A DNA stretch of 48,887 nucleotides from JBJKSO01 sp046703825 (GCA_046703825.1 JBJKSO010000084.1:1-48887), one strand, 5' to 3'. Shown: positions 16,008-24,373, counted from the stretch's first letter. Numbers and translations are program-made. The notes: generated by a model from the letters alone, not told the origin.

Positions 16008-16448
16008 GTGGGTCGTTCCTACGGCGGTTCCTTCCCGCTAGGGTCAACCAACGATTTGGTGCGCGAGCACGCGCATCGGCTGGTGGCGTTTGTGTTCTCC
16101 GGTGTGGCGGGAGTTATCACAACCTTCGGCGGCACGGTGCTTCTCTACCGTGACGTTCACCTGGCACTGTGGTTCGCCTCCGCCCTCTCGATTCAGACCG
16201 CAATCTTGGTGACGTTCACCATCAACGCCAGCGTGACCTGGCGGGACCGCCGCAACCGCGGGCTGGTCCAGCTCTTCTTGGTCTTCGAGGCGGTGAGCCT
16301 GGTTGGCATGGGGATCAACGAGGCGGGACTGCTCACCTCGGTGGACGCCTTCCACCTCTACTACTTGCTGGGGCTGGTGATCGGTTCCGGGTTAGCCGCG
16401 GTCTGGAACTACCTCGCCAACCACAACGTCACCTTCGCCGCGCGCTGA
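16008..16448 (+). CDS. GtrA family membrane protein
   Basis: A 146-aa protein with four predicted membrane helices (AFVFSGVAGVITTFGGTVLL, ALWFASALSIQTAILVTFTI, LVQLFLVFEAVSLVGMGI, YYLLGLVIGSGLAAVWNYLA). The ending ANHNVTFAAR fits GtrA proteins, which end in a WNFxxxxxxxF-like helix. GtrA proteins are implicated in flipping or handling of polyprenyl-linked sugars for cell-surface polysaccharides. GTG 16008 was chosen because a -10 element lies 8 bases before it; an upstream TTG frame to 15927 would add a non-conserved N-terminus. Its last 57 bases overlap the opposing GT2 gene. Confidence 0.85.
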   Translation: MGRSYGGSFPLGSTNDLVREHAHRLVAFVFSGVAGVITTFGGTVLLYRDVHLALWFASALSIQTAILVTFTINASVTWRDRRNRGLVQLFLVFEAVSLVGMGINEAGLLTSVDAFHLYYLLGLVIGSGLAAVWNYLANHNVTFAAR

Positions 16449-17669
16449 ACCGGCCTCCAACTCGCGCAGGAGCCAATCCAGTCCCTCGCCGATCGGGATA
16501 CTGCCCTCCCTGACCATAGCCGCGATACGGGCCGGGTCGTCGGCTAGGTAAGTCCGCAGTGCGCTGGACACCCGCAGCAGGGTCTGTTCGAGCTGTGGAG
16601 TCGGCGAGATTGCGTAGAGCCGGCTCAGGACTACCTGCAGGGTCTCCACGGTGGGAACCGGGATGTAGTTGTCCGCGTCGAAGAACGCAGGTTCCCCGTA
16701 CTTGGTCAGGAATTGCCGGTCGCGCGCCCGCCGCCGCGCCTGGATCGCCCGCCTCGAGGAGAGCATCGGCGCAAGCCCGCCGAACGCCTCGATCACAGCC
16801 CGCAGCGAGGTCCAGGAATGCTTTCCCTTGGCTGCGCGGATGCCGTTGGCCGCCGTGCGCCGAATCACGACCCGGACAGCGCTGGGGGTCTCGAGGTTCT
16901 TGACCGCAGTCCAAATCAGGTTCCGCTGGATCAAGCGCGTCTTGAACCCGCCACCAAGTGACCGCGTGCTTGCCGAGTGCACATGGTGGACCACCGCATC
17001 GGGCACCGTTCGTAGGGTCTCACCGAGCACCTGCGAGCGCAGGGACCAGTCCACGTCCTCGTAGAACATGAAGTAGCGGTCGTCAAGGAGTCCTACCCGC
17101 TGGTCGTCGAACGCGGCCCGGCGGACAAGTGCCGCGGCGAAGCACAATCCGGCCACCTTCTCCTGCACGTCGTACTGCCCCGCATCCGGCTGTCCCAACC
17201 CGCGCTGGCTGGCAAGCCCGTTGGCGTGGATCGCCAAGCCAACGGAGTCGATGATGGGAGCCGAGTGCATCAGCAGCACCTTCGGCGCAAACCCGGCCGT
17301 TTCTGGGTGACGATCCGCCGCTGCCAGCAGATTCGGCAGTGCATCGGGGTCCAGCACTGTATCGGGATTGAGCAGGAACACGAATTCCCCTCGCGACCGT
17401 CGGATCCCGATGTTGGTCCCCCGAGCGTAGCCGAGGTTGCGGCCCTGCGGGAGCACAACTGACTCCAGGCCCCCCGCCGCATCGCCGGTAGCGCCGCGCA
17501 GGTCGGCGCCGACGTCGCGGCGCGATCCGTTGTCGACCACCACCACCTCCAGCGGGCGGTAGTGGCTCCGCACCAGGCTCGAAATGCATTCACCTAGCAT
17601 CCGCGGGTCGGGGTTGTAGGTGACCAGCACCACACTGACCAGGCGGCCCCGATCCGGCGAGTCGGTCAT
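16392..17669 (-). CDS. glycosyltransferase family 2 protein
   Basis: A 425-aa GT-A-fold sugar transferase. The N-terminus has SVVLVTYNPDPRML, then VVVVDNGSRRDV, NLGYARGTNIGIRRS and the nucleotide-sugar site LLNPDTVLDPD; MFYEDVDWSLR is the ED-type acceptor-side motif of rhamnosyltransferase-like GT2 enzymes. About 120 C-terminal residues form an extra helical domain. ATG 17669 overlaps the Wzt stop (ATGA), placing it last in the Wzm-Wzt operon, so it probably builds the polysaccharide that this exporter carries. Its 3' end overlaps gtrA on the opposite strand. Confidence 0.9.
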   Translation of the reverse strand: MTDSPDRGRLVSVVLVTYNPDPRMLGECISSLVRSHYRPLEVVVVDNGSRRDVGADLRGATGDAAGGLESVVLPQGRNLGYARGTNIGIRRSRGEFVFLLNPDTVLDPDALPNLLAAADRHPETAGFAPKVLLMHSAPIIDSVGLAIHANGLASQRGLGQPDAGQYDVQEKVAGLCFAAALVRRAAFDDQRVGLLDDRYFMFYEDVDWSLRSQVLGETLRTVPDAVVHHVHSASTRSLGGGFKTRLIQRNLIWTAVKNLETPSAVRVVIRRTAANGIRAAKGKHSWTSLRAVIEAFGGLAPMLSSRRAIQARRRARDRQFLTKYGEPAFFDADNYIPVPTVETLQVVLSRLYAISPTPQLEQTLLRVSSALRTYLADDPARIAAMVREGSIPIGEGLDWLLRELEAGSARGEGDVVVGEVVPDRG

Positions 17670-18895
17670 ACCTTGACGGGCTTGCTGGGTATCCCGGGCA
17701 GGGTCCAGCTGTGGCCAGGCAGCGCCACGCCCGCCTCCCTCCTTCCTGGGCTGTGCACTCGAAACGGCTGCACACGATCGAGCCGAATCAGCGGGTCGCC
17801 GGTGGTGATGTCCGTCAGCTCGACAGAGACACAGTAGAGACCCTCGAGGAAGGGCAGCTGCGGGACGCTGAGCGAGACCGCCCCAACTGCTGGCCAGGGT
17901 CTGGTCCCGGCCGTGGTGTCGTCCGTGGTCACGCTCAGCAGACCCGGACCGTCGACGTAGGCAAAGCTAAGACGCACCCGTACTCCACGCAGCTCGGTCG
18001 GTGAGGTATAGCCAACGTGGACGGAAAACGGCTCCCCCGTGTTCACCTGGTTCGTCGACCCTCGGCGCCCACTGTAACCGACGGATGTGATCCGAATGCC
18101 GTTGCGACCGACCGCCGATTCGACGCTGGCAGTAGCCGTCCGGGCCAGCGCAGCCGCCTCTCGCCGATCCACCTCGGTGAGGTAGGCGTCAACCACCTCC
18201 TTGGTGTCACCGTACATCCTGGCGACACCGCTGTCGATCCAGAGGCACGCGTCACAGAGGTTGCGCACCGACTCCATGCCATGAGAGACGAACATCAAAG
18301 TTCGGCCCTCGGCGCGCATCTCCTCGATGCGCTCGAGGCAGCGCCGCTGGAACGCCTCATCGCCGACCGCCAGCACTTCGTCAACAAGCAGGATGTCTGG
18401 GTCGAGATGAACCGCTATCGAGAACCCGAGCCGGGTGTACATGCCCGAGCTGTATGTGCGGACGGGGTTGTCGATGAAGCGTTCGAGTTCGGCAAAACCG
18501 ACGATCTCATCGATCACAGAGTTGATGTAGCGACGGGGGAGGCCGAGGATCGCGCCGTTTAGGTAGATGTTCTCCCGCCCGCTGTATTCCGGGTGGAAGC
18601 CGGCGCCCACCTCGAGGAGAGAGGCCAGGCGGCCCCGTACCCGGACCGTACCCTCATCGGGAACCAAGATGCCGGCGACGCACTTGAGAAGCGTCGACTT
18701 GCCCGAACCGTTCTCACCGATGACGCCGAGAGTGGTGCCCGGCTCCAGCGAGTAGCTGACGTCCCTGACCGCCCAGAACTCCTCATACCGCGCCCTCCCC
18801 CGTTCCACCAGCGCCTCCTTGAAGGTGACGCTGCGCTGGTGGTAGACCCGAAAGCGCTTGCTGAGGTGCTCGACGGTGATGACGGACTCGGCCAT
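17666..18895 (-). CDS. wzt: polysaccharide ABC transporter ATP-binding protein, Wzt type
   Basis: Cytoplasmic ATPase of a lipid-linked polysaccharide exporter. Walker A GENGSGKST, signature YSSGMYTRLGF, Walker B DILLVDEVLAVGDE and the switch His in FVSHGMES are present within residues 1-245. The remaining about 160 residues (ITSVGYSGRRGS onward) form a C-terminal beta-sandwich of the Wzt carbohydrate-binding type, which selects the glycan to be exported. Length is 409 aa. ATG 18895 has GGAGG 5 bases upstream and overlaps the permease stop by one base, giving TGATG coupling. Confidence 0.93.
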   Translation of the reverse strand: MAESVITVEHLSKRFRVYHQRSVTFKEALVERGRARYEEFWAVRDVSYSLEPGTTLGVIGENGSGKSTLLKCVAGILVPDEGTVRVRGRLASLLEVGAGFHPEYSGRENIYLNGAILGLPRRYINSVIDEIVGFAELERFIDNPVRTYSSGMYTRLGFSIAVHLDPDILLVDEVLAVGDEAFQRRCLERIEEMRAEGRTLMFVSHGMESVRNLCDACLWIDSGVARMYGDTKEVVDAYLTEVDRREAAALARTATASVESAVGRNGIRITSVGYSGRRGSTNQVNTGEPFSVHVGYTSPTELRGVRVRLSFAYVDGPGLLSVTTDDTTAGTRPWPAVGAVSLSVPQLPFLEGLYCVSVELTDITTGDPLIRLDRVQPFRVHSPGRREAGVALPGHSWTLPGIPSKPVKV

Positions 18896-19764
18896 CAGAC
18901 CTCCTCGGCAAAGCGCCGTCGGAGCTTGCGGAAGACCAGGACCCCCAGAACTATGAGGACGGCGCCCAGCGCCGCCGAGTACAGCAGCCCGTGCCAGTGC
19001 TGGGGCCAGCGGTTGAACTCGAACACATCCTGGAAGGCGACGACCACCCAGGTCATGGGATTCGCATAGACGACCACATGGGCGACGGCGCCCGAGACCC
19101 CGGTGTTGAACTTTGCCTGCACGTACGCCAGGGGGTAGATCACGGGCGTGATGTACATCCATGCCAGCGTTGCCAGGCTGATCAGGTACTGAAGGTCGCG
19201 GAAATAGACGTTGCCCGCTGCGAGGATCAGTCCCAAGCCCAGCGTCAGTGCGGAGGTGACGAGAACCAGAGCTGGAACGGTTAAGAGCGGCCAACCCACC
19301 GACAGGTGCGCCAAGATGAGAAACGGTATGAGCAGGACGAGACTGATCAGGTAGTTCACCAGCGCCGCCACAACAGATGACACCGTAAGGAGCATCCAGG
19401 GGAACGCCACCTTGCGGATGAGGCCGGCATTGCTGAGGATGCTGTTGGTGGCCATCACCAGACCCTGCTGGAAGAAGTTCCAAGCGAGAAGTCCGGACAG
19501 GATGAACACGGCATAGGACTTACCGAACTCGCCGGTGCTCACAATGTGCAGCAGGTGTCCGAACACCAGCACGTAGATGAGCATGAAGACCAACGGATTG
19601 ACCAGGGTCCAGACGATGCCCAGCGCGGATCCGCGGTACCGCGCCCACACGTCGCGCCGCACCAATTCAAGGAGCAGCTCCCCGCGCCGGCCCAGTGGCC
19701 CGGCCTGCGGAACGCGAGGGCGTGGCTGCGGCCGCGCTTCAGGAAGCGCGTGGGTGGTGGCCAC
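18895..19764 (-). CDS. wzm: polysaccharide ABC transporter permease, Wzm type
   Basis: A 289-aa ABC-2 family membrane protein with six predicted helices. VRRDVWARYRGSALGIVWTLVNPL is the amphipathic entry and first helix region typical of Wzm/TagG proteins, and the end carries NPMTWVVVAFQDVFEFNR before the last helix. It pairs with the Wzt ATPase to move polyprenyl-linked glycan across the membrane. GTG 19764 is supported by TGTTAGACT ending 8 bases before it, implying a leaderless mRNA. First gene of the wzm-wzt-GT2 operon. Confidence 0.93.
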   Translation of the reverse strand: MATTHALPEARPQPRPRVPQAGPLGRRGELLLELVRRDVWARYRGSALGIVWTLVNPLVFMLIYVLVFGHLLHIVSTGEFGKSYAVFILSGLLAWNFFQQGLVMATNSILSNAGLIRKVAFPWMLLTVSSVVAALVNYLISLVLLIPFLILAHLSVGWPLLTVPALVLVTSALTLGLGLILAAGNVYFRDLQYLISLATLAWMYITPVIYPLAYVQAKFNTGVSGAVAHVVVYANPMTWVVVAFQDVFEFNRWPQHWHGLLYSAALGAVLIVLGVLVFRKLRRRFAEEV

Positions 19765-19772
19765 GATGCCCG

Positions 19773-19781
19773 AGTCTAACA
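19773..19781 (-). promoter_or_regulatory. extended -10 promoter of wzm operon
   Basis: TGTTAGACT on the minus strand, 8 bases before GTG 19764. It lies between the 3' end of the F420/Moco operon and wzm, giving the exporter its own promoter. Confidence 0.5.
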
Positions 19782-19794
19782 GCCGGTCGTTGCG

Positions 19795-20484
19795 CTAACT
19801 GCCCGACTTCCAGATCGGGGCACGCGCCTTGAGCTCATCGATGACGTACGCGCACGCCTGCAGCGCCGGCTGGCGGTGGGGCGCGCTGACCACCACCACC
19901 ACCGACGGTTCGCTCCGGAGCACCCGTCCGGTCCGGTGGTGCACGAGGACATGGTGCACCGAAAATCGATCCAGAGCCTCCCCGGCCACCAGGGCCAGCT
20001 CCTTCTCCGCCATCTCCTGGTACGCCTCGTAGTCCAGGTGGGGTACCCGCGTCCCGTCGTCGTCGGGATCCCGGACCACCCCCACGAAGGTGGCGATGGC
20101 TCCGCAGCCGTTCAGCCGGGCGCGCTCCTCAATTCGGTGGGGGTCGAGGGGATCGGACGTGACCCGGACCTCCACCTCGGCCCGAGTCTCGGTGGCGCCG
20201 CCGGAGACGGGCGGCAAGAAGGCCAGCTCATCTCCCGCTGCCACAGAGTCGTCCCAGTCGACGTACTGCCGGTTCAAAGCGGGACGGACCGACTCGCCCA
20301 GGCGGCGCAGCTCCGGACGCCGGTCGCATAGTTCCTCCCAGCAGCTGCGCACCGAGTCGCCGGCACGGACCGGCAGCTCGAGTTCCGGCGCACCCCAGAC
20401 CTCGCGGAGGGTGGCGAACAGGCGGATGCAGACCGTGTGCGCGGCGGCCACCCGGTGAGGGTAGCAAGTGGCCACGGATCTCAC
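19795..20484 (-). CDS. MoaD-MoaE fusion, molybdopterin synthase
   Basis: Molybdopterin synthase puts two sulfurs into precursor Z. Residues 18-96 form the ubiquitin-like MoaD sulfur carrier ending in FLPPVSGG (Gly 95-96). Residues about 105-229 form the MoaE catalytic subunit with GAIATFVGVVRD, LDYEAYQEMAEKE, HHRTGRV and APIWKSGS. MoaD normally needs a free C-terminal Gly-Gly for thiocarboxylation, so this protein must be cut after Gly 96 or work differently; the MoaX fusion of Mycobacterium tuberculosis is known to be cleaved at this point. GTG 20484 overlaps the cofE stop. A sulfite-oxidase-like molybdoenzyme is encoded 4 kb away. Confidence 0.9.
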   Translation of the reverse strand: MRSVATCYPHRVAAAHTVCIRLFATLREVWGAPELELPVRAGDSVRSCWEELCDRRPELRRLGESVRPALNRQYVDWDDSVAAGDELAFLPPVSGGATETRAEVEVRVTSDPLDPHRIEERARLNGCGAIATFVGVVRDPDDDGTRVPHLDYEAYQEMAEKELALVAGEALDRFSVHHVLVHHRTGRVLRSEPSVVVVVSAPHRQPALQACAYVIDELKARAPIWKSGS

Positions 20485-21275
20485 CAGCGGAAGATGTCCC
20501 GGCTCGGGCTCCGGATCAGCGCCTCGGCGCCTGCTTCAGGCCCGCTCCAGCGCAGACCGCGGACAACTGCGAGCGGTCGCGCGTCTACCTTTCCCGCCAC
20601 CATTTCCCCCATTGCCGCTATCTCGTCAGCCGAGGCGATCACCGAGACGTGAAGCTGGTAACCCGAGCTGTCGGTGAGACCGCGGTGGTCACTGAGGGCG
20701 GGCAGGCCCGCCACCCCGATGGCGACGTTGGCTGCTCCTTCCCTAAAGGGGCGGCCGAAGGTGTCTGAGATCACCACTCCCAGAGGTCCGCCGCCGGCAA
20801 GCTCGATCCACGCGGCGCGCAGCTGGGCGGCGGTGCGGTCGGGGTCTTGAGGCAGGCAGGTCACCACCTCCCCGCCACCCACGTTGCTGCGATCGACACC
20901 AGCGTTGGCGCAGATCAAACCGTGATGGGTCTCGGTGATGAGGACTCCGAGCTCCGCGCGGATGACCCGACGGCTCTCGCGGAGGACGACTTCGGTCATG
21001 CGGGGGTCCTGGCGCAGGCGATCCGCCAGGGCCAGCGCTCGCGGGCTGGGAGATACGTCGGCGAGCGCCACCAAACGCCCCTCCGCCTTGGAGACCACCT
21101 TGTGGGTGACCACAACCACGTCCCAGGGTGCAAGCCCGCTCGCGGCCAGCAGCGCGGACCGCCCGAGAGCTGCCAGGTCATCCCCGGGGACCACTTCCGG
21201 CACACCCGAGACCGCCCATACCGAAAGCCGTTCGCCGACCACCAGGGGGCGTTGCTCGTCCGCGGCCTCGTTCAA
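20481..21275 (-). CDS. cofE: coenzyme F420-0:L-glutamate ligase
   Basis: Adds glutamate residues to F420-0 using GTP. The 264-aa protein matches CofE/FbiB N-terminal domains: VVVTHKVVSKAEGRLV, an ETHHGLICANAGVDRSN segment, and GVVISDTFGRPFREGAANVAIG. It lacks the C-terminal nitroreductase-like domain of actinobacterial FbiB. The start is TTG 21275 overlapping the cofC stop (TTGA). Its stop overlaps the MoaD-MoaE start. Part of a four-gene overlapping operon for F420 and Moco. Confidence 0.93.
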   Translation of the reverse strand: MNEAADEQRPLVVGERLSVWAVSGVPEVVPGDDLAALGRSALLAASGLAPWDVVVVTHKVVSKAEGRLVALADVSPSPRALALADRLRQDPRMTEVVLRESRRVIRAELGVLITETHHGLICANAGVDRSNVGGGEVVTCLPQDPDRTAAQLRAAWIELAGGGPLGVVISDTFGRPFREGAANVAIGVAGLPALSDHRGLTDSSGYQLHVSVIASADEIAAMGEMVAGKVDARPLAVVRGLRWSGPEAGAEALIRSPSRDIFRW

Positions 21276-21925
21276 GCCGGCCCCCGCTCAAAACCGATCG
21301 CGGCCCGCCCCCGGCGGGGGTCGGAGATGGGGTCGTCCAGGTCAGCCAGGCGGTCGACGTCCCAGGCCAGCCCAGCCACGGCCAGCGAGTGGAAGTCGAG
21401 CCCAAGCTGCCGGGCAACCTCCCGGTGCCGCCCGGCTGAGTTCGGCCCGAATCTATAGACATCCAGTCCGGCCGGACGCACCACCAGGGCGTTGGTGCCG
21501 CTGCCCTCGCGGTCTGGGACGGCGATCAGGAAGCGAGGCTCGGGCCGCTCCCCGGCCCGGCGGAGCTGAGCCAGGTCGGCGGCTTCAACCCGCAACAGGT
21601 CGGCCGCGACCGTCGCCACCACTTGAGCGCCGTGGGCAGAGGCGAACTCTGCTCCCTGCCGCACCGCGGCGCTCTGTCCGGCTCCGGGATCGTCCAGGCA
21701 GACCACCGCCAACCTTCCGGCAGTGGTCCTGGTCCACGCGTCCCCCCCAACGACCAGCACCCGCTCCCGCGGCCAGACGGCGACCGCGCAGTGCAGCAAG
21801 CGGTCGGCGAGCCGGTGGCTCAGGAGCTCTCGCTCGTCCTGGCGCAGGTGCGCTGCCAGGCGCTGCTTGCCTCCCACCGCCGGCTTGATCGGGACCACCA
21901 GCCAATCCCGCACGCCATCACTCAT
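21272..21925 (-). CDS. cofC: 2-phospho-L-lactate (or phosphoenolpyruvate) guanylyltransferase
   Basis: Activates the side-chain precursor of F420 with GTP. WLVVPIKPAVGGKQRLA is the glycine/lysine-rich nucleotide-binding start of CofC, with TVAADLLRVEAADL and a SGTNALVVRPAGLD core typical of the family; 217 aa is the usual size. Many bacterial CofC/FbiD enzymes use phosphoenolpyruvate rather than phospholactate; sequence alone does not decide. ATG 21925 lies inside the last codons of cofD (8-base overlap), and the stop overlaps the cofE start. Confidence 0.9.
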   Translation of the reverse strand: MSDGVRDWLVVPIKPAVGGKQRLAAHLRQDERELLSHRLADRLLHCAVAVWPRERVLVVGGDAWTRTTAGRLAVVCLDDPGAGQSAAVRQGAEFASAHGAQVVATVAADLLRVEAADLAQLRRAGERPEPRFLIAVPDREGSGTNALVVRPAGLDVYRFGPNSAGRHREVARQLGLDFHSLAVAGLAWDVDRLADLDDPISDPRRGRAAIGFERGPA

Positions 21926-22949
21926 CGCTCGCCCGGCCCGAGGCGGCACTCGCCACCGGATTGGCGCTCCATCGCGCTCCGCGCGGGAGGGGACTGAGCT
22001 GCGCCAGCTCCACCGCGGCCAGGACCTGCCGCGCCAGCCCCAGCCGGGCGGCGGCATCCACCATGAGGGTGTCGCAGGCGAAGGCGCGGAGACCCAGTTC
22101 TTCGATCCTGGGCACCAGCTCCCGGTCCTGATTGTCCACGACCATCGTCCCGAGGAAGTCGCGGTAGAGGCTCGCCACCCCGAAGGCGCTGGGCTCGACC
22201 CCGGCCGCCAGCAGCATCTCGACCGCCGGGCCCTTGATGGCGCTCCCGGCCACAATCGGGCTAACCGCCGCGACCTCCGCGGCGGCCTGCAGCTCGGCGC
22301 GGATCCCCGGTACGGCCAGGATGGGCCCGATCGAGATGATGGGGTTGCTGGGGGCGATCAGCACCAGCTCAGCGTCACGCAGCGCCTCCACTACCCCGGG
22401 CGCGGGGCGGGCGCGGGCGGCGCCCAAATAGTCGATCCGGGCGATCTTGGGAGCGCATCGCTCCCGCACCAGGAACTCCTGGATATGGAGATCGCGGCCG
22501 TCGGTGGTGTGGACGCGGCTGGTGACCGCCTGGTCGCTCATCGGGATCAGCTCGACCGGCAGTTGCAGGCGGGCGCCGAGCCGGGCCGTGACCTGGGTGA
22601 GGGTGCGCCCGTGGCGAAGCTGATCGGTACGCCAGATGTGGGTGGCAAGGTCCCGGTCTCCCAGCTGGAACCAGGTCTCGGCCCCCAGCTGCTCCAGCTG
22701 ACCCAGGGCGCTCCAGGTCTCCCCGGCCAGCCCCCAGCCGCGCTCCAGATCGGCAAGCCCGGCCAGGGTGTAGGTGACGGTGTCCAGGTCCGGCGACACG
22801 TGCAGGCCATGGACCTCGAAGTCGTCGGCGGTGTTGCCAATGGCGGTGATCCGGGCTTGCGGTAGGGAGCGTCGCAGGCCCTCGAGGAAGCGGGAAGCAC
22901 CGACTCCCCCAGCGAGCACTACGATGTGCGGCGAGCTTGAGGGGTCCAC
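21918..22949 (-). CDS. cofD: 2-phospho-L-lactate transferase
   Basis: Joins the activated side chain to the deazaflavin Fo in F420 synthesis. IVVLAGGVGASRFLEGL is the N-terminal nucleotide-binding motif, with ITAIGNTADDFEVHGLHVSPDLDT and LIAPSNPIISIGPILAVPG, all hallmark CofD/FbiA segments. The length is 343 aa. GTG 22949 was chosen because CACAAT ends six bases upstream, the leaderless geometry seen elsewhere, and because the divergent membrane-protein gene starts only 18 bases away. It heads the cofD-cofC-cofE-moaD/E operon; the deazaflavin synthase genes cofG/cofH are not in this window. Confidence 0.93.
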   Translation of the reverse strand: MDPSSSPHIVVLAGGVGASRFLEGLRRSLPQARITAIGNTADDFEVHGLHVSPDLDTVTYTLAGLADLERGWGLAGETWSALGQLEQLGAETWFQLGDRDLATHIWRTDQLRHGRTLTQVTARLGARLQLPVELIPMSDQAVTSRVHTTDGRDLHIQEFLVRERCAPKIARIDYLGAARARPAPGVVEALRDAELVLIAPSNPIISIGPILAVPGIRAELQAAAEVAAVSPIVAGSAIKGPAVEMLLAAGVEPSAFGVASLYRDFLGTMVVDNQDRELVPRIEELGLRAFACDTLMVDAAARLGLARQVLAAVELAQLSPLPRGARWSANPVASAASGRASDE

Positions 22950-22954
22950 CCGGC

Positions 22955-22961
22955 CATTGTG
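22955..22961. promoter_or_regulatory. symmetric -10 element serving two divergent leaderless genes
   Basis: CATTGTG reads CATTGT on the plus strand (7 bases before ATG 22968) and CACAAT on the minus strand (6 bases before GTG 22949). Both fit nANNNT, share the same bases and leave no room for leaders. Bidirectional bacterial promoters built on symmetric -10 elements are established; its use here is inferred. Confidence 0.4.
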
Positions 22962-22967
22962 GGGTAG

Positions 22968-24347
22968 ATGGCGAGGCCGACAACACTGACACCCGTCCGC
23001 CGGTCGATCTGGCGGGAGGGCGCCACCGGCACCAGGCGGGAGCTGCTGCAGAGACGCGCGCGGCTGCTGCTGGCGCTGGTGGTGTTGGCGCTGCCGGTGG
23101 CCGTTTATCTCGCCTTCGTCCACAGCTACGGCGTCAACGTGCCCTTCAAGGACGAGTGGAACGCCGTCAACCTCTACCAGCTGCTCCAGCACGGTCACCT
23201 GAGTCTCAGCGCCATCTGGGCTCAGGAGAACGAAAGCCGGCTGCTCTTCGCCTACCCGGTGATGCTGGTCATCTACGCCCTGAGCCACGCCGACACCAAG
23301 GTGGAGATGTACGTAAGCGCGGTGCTGCTTTTGGCAGCCGCGCTCACCGCACTGAACCTCTTCAGGCGCACCTCCCAGAGCCCGCTGCTCTGGGCGGCGC
23401 CGGCCTTTCTCTTCCTCTTCAGTCTGGCCCAATACGCCATCACCCTGCAGGGCTTCGCGGTCGCCATCTACATGGTGGTCTTCTTCTCGATGGCGGCCCT
23501 GGCCGGGTTGCTCGGCTCCGAGCGGCGGTCCTGGATTTTCGCCCTGGCGATCGCCGCCGCCATCGTCGCCTCCTACTCCGAGATCGAGGGGCTGGCGATC
23601 TGGCCAGCTGGGCTTGTTTTTCTCGCGGCGACCGGCCAGCACCCGAGGCGGATCCTGGTCTGGCTGGCGTCTGGTGCGCTCATCAGCGGCATCTACTGGA
23701 TCGGCTACCAGTGGAGCAGCACCGGCGGTGGCACCCACTGGCTGGTCACCCATCCCCTGGCAGCGGTCCGCTACCTGCTGGTCCTGATGGGCTCCAGCCT
23801 GCCCCACTCCCGACAGCTGCATCTGAACAGCGCCAGCCTCACCGCGGTGGGAGGCGCGGTGCTGCTGCTCGGTCTCAGCCTGTTCCTGGTCTGGCTGCGC
23901 CACCGCCGGCTGGGGCGCCTGCTGTCAGTGCCGCTGGCACTCCTCACCGTTGGGTTCGTGATCGACGTGCTGATCACGATCGGGAGGGGCCACCTGGGAC
24001 TGGCGACCGCGAGCAGCTCACGCTACACCGTCTACAACCTCTGGCTGCTGGCCGGACTCTGGCTGGGCGCGGTCGCCATCTACCGGGCCCTGCCGTCGAT
24101 GGCGGCCAAGGCTCAGCTGGGGTTGACGGCAGCCCTCGGGCTGGTCCAGGTCATCCTCTCCTACCACGCCGGGCTCGCCGCCGGATCCAGCCTCCACGCT
24201 CAGCACCTGATCGCGGCCGACCAGTTGCGCCACTACCGCACCGCCTCGGCGGGTCAGGTGGTCCGCTACGTCACCCCCGACTACTCGGTGTTCCGGCGGC
24301 TGGCGCCGTTTTTGGCCCGCCACCATCTGAGCGTCTTCAGCCGCTAG
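22968..24347 (+). CDS. polytopic membrane protein, possibly GT-C-like glycosyltransferase
   Basis: A 459-aa protein with about 10 predicted membrane helices from residue 33 on. After the first helix comes a conserved-looking outer loop with VPFKDEWNAVNLYQLL and AIWAQENESRLLFA. Similar D/E-W and NExR loop motifs occur in uncharacterised families of large membrane proteins that may be GT-C glycosyltransferases, where acidic residues of the first loop are catalytic. That assignment is weak. ATG 22968 lies 18 bases from the cofD start on the other strand and has no ribosome-binding site, suggesting a leaderless transcript. Confidence 0.65.
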   Translation: MARPTTLTPVRRSIWREGATGTRRELLQRRARLLLALVVLALPVAVYLAFVHSYGVNVPFKDEWNAVNLYQLLQHGHLSLSAIWAQENESRLLFAYPVMLVIYALSHADTKVEMYVSAVLLLAAALTALNLFRRTSQSPLLWAAPAFLFLFSLAQYAITLQGFAVAIYMVVFFSMAALAGLLGSERRSWIFALAIAAAIVASYSEIEGLAIWPAGLVFLAATGQHPRRILVWLASGALISGIYWIGYQWSSTGGGTHWLVTHPLAAVRYLLVLMGSSLPHSRQLHLNSASLTAVGGAVLLLGLSLFLVWLRHRRLGRLLSVPLALLTVGFVIDVLITIGRGHLGLATASSSRYTVYNLWLLAGLWLGAVAIYRALPSMAAKAQLGLTAALGLVQVILSYHAGLAAGSSLHAQHLIAADQLRHYRTASAGQVVRYVTPDYSVFRRLAPFLARHHLSVFSR

Positions 24348-24373
24348 CGCAGCGCGGTTACCGGGAAGATTGA

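Noticed and set aside
17666..19483. A Wzt frame extended to 605 codons through the permease gene
   Set aside because: ATG 18895 has a strong GGAGG and one-base overlap with the permease stop; the extension has no similarity to ABC ATPases.
21918..23903. A cofD frame extended upstream to 661 codons
   Set aside because: The extra 318 residues are antisense to the membrane-protein gene, are Gln/Glu/Arg-rich filler, and homologues begin at the AGGVGASRFL region.
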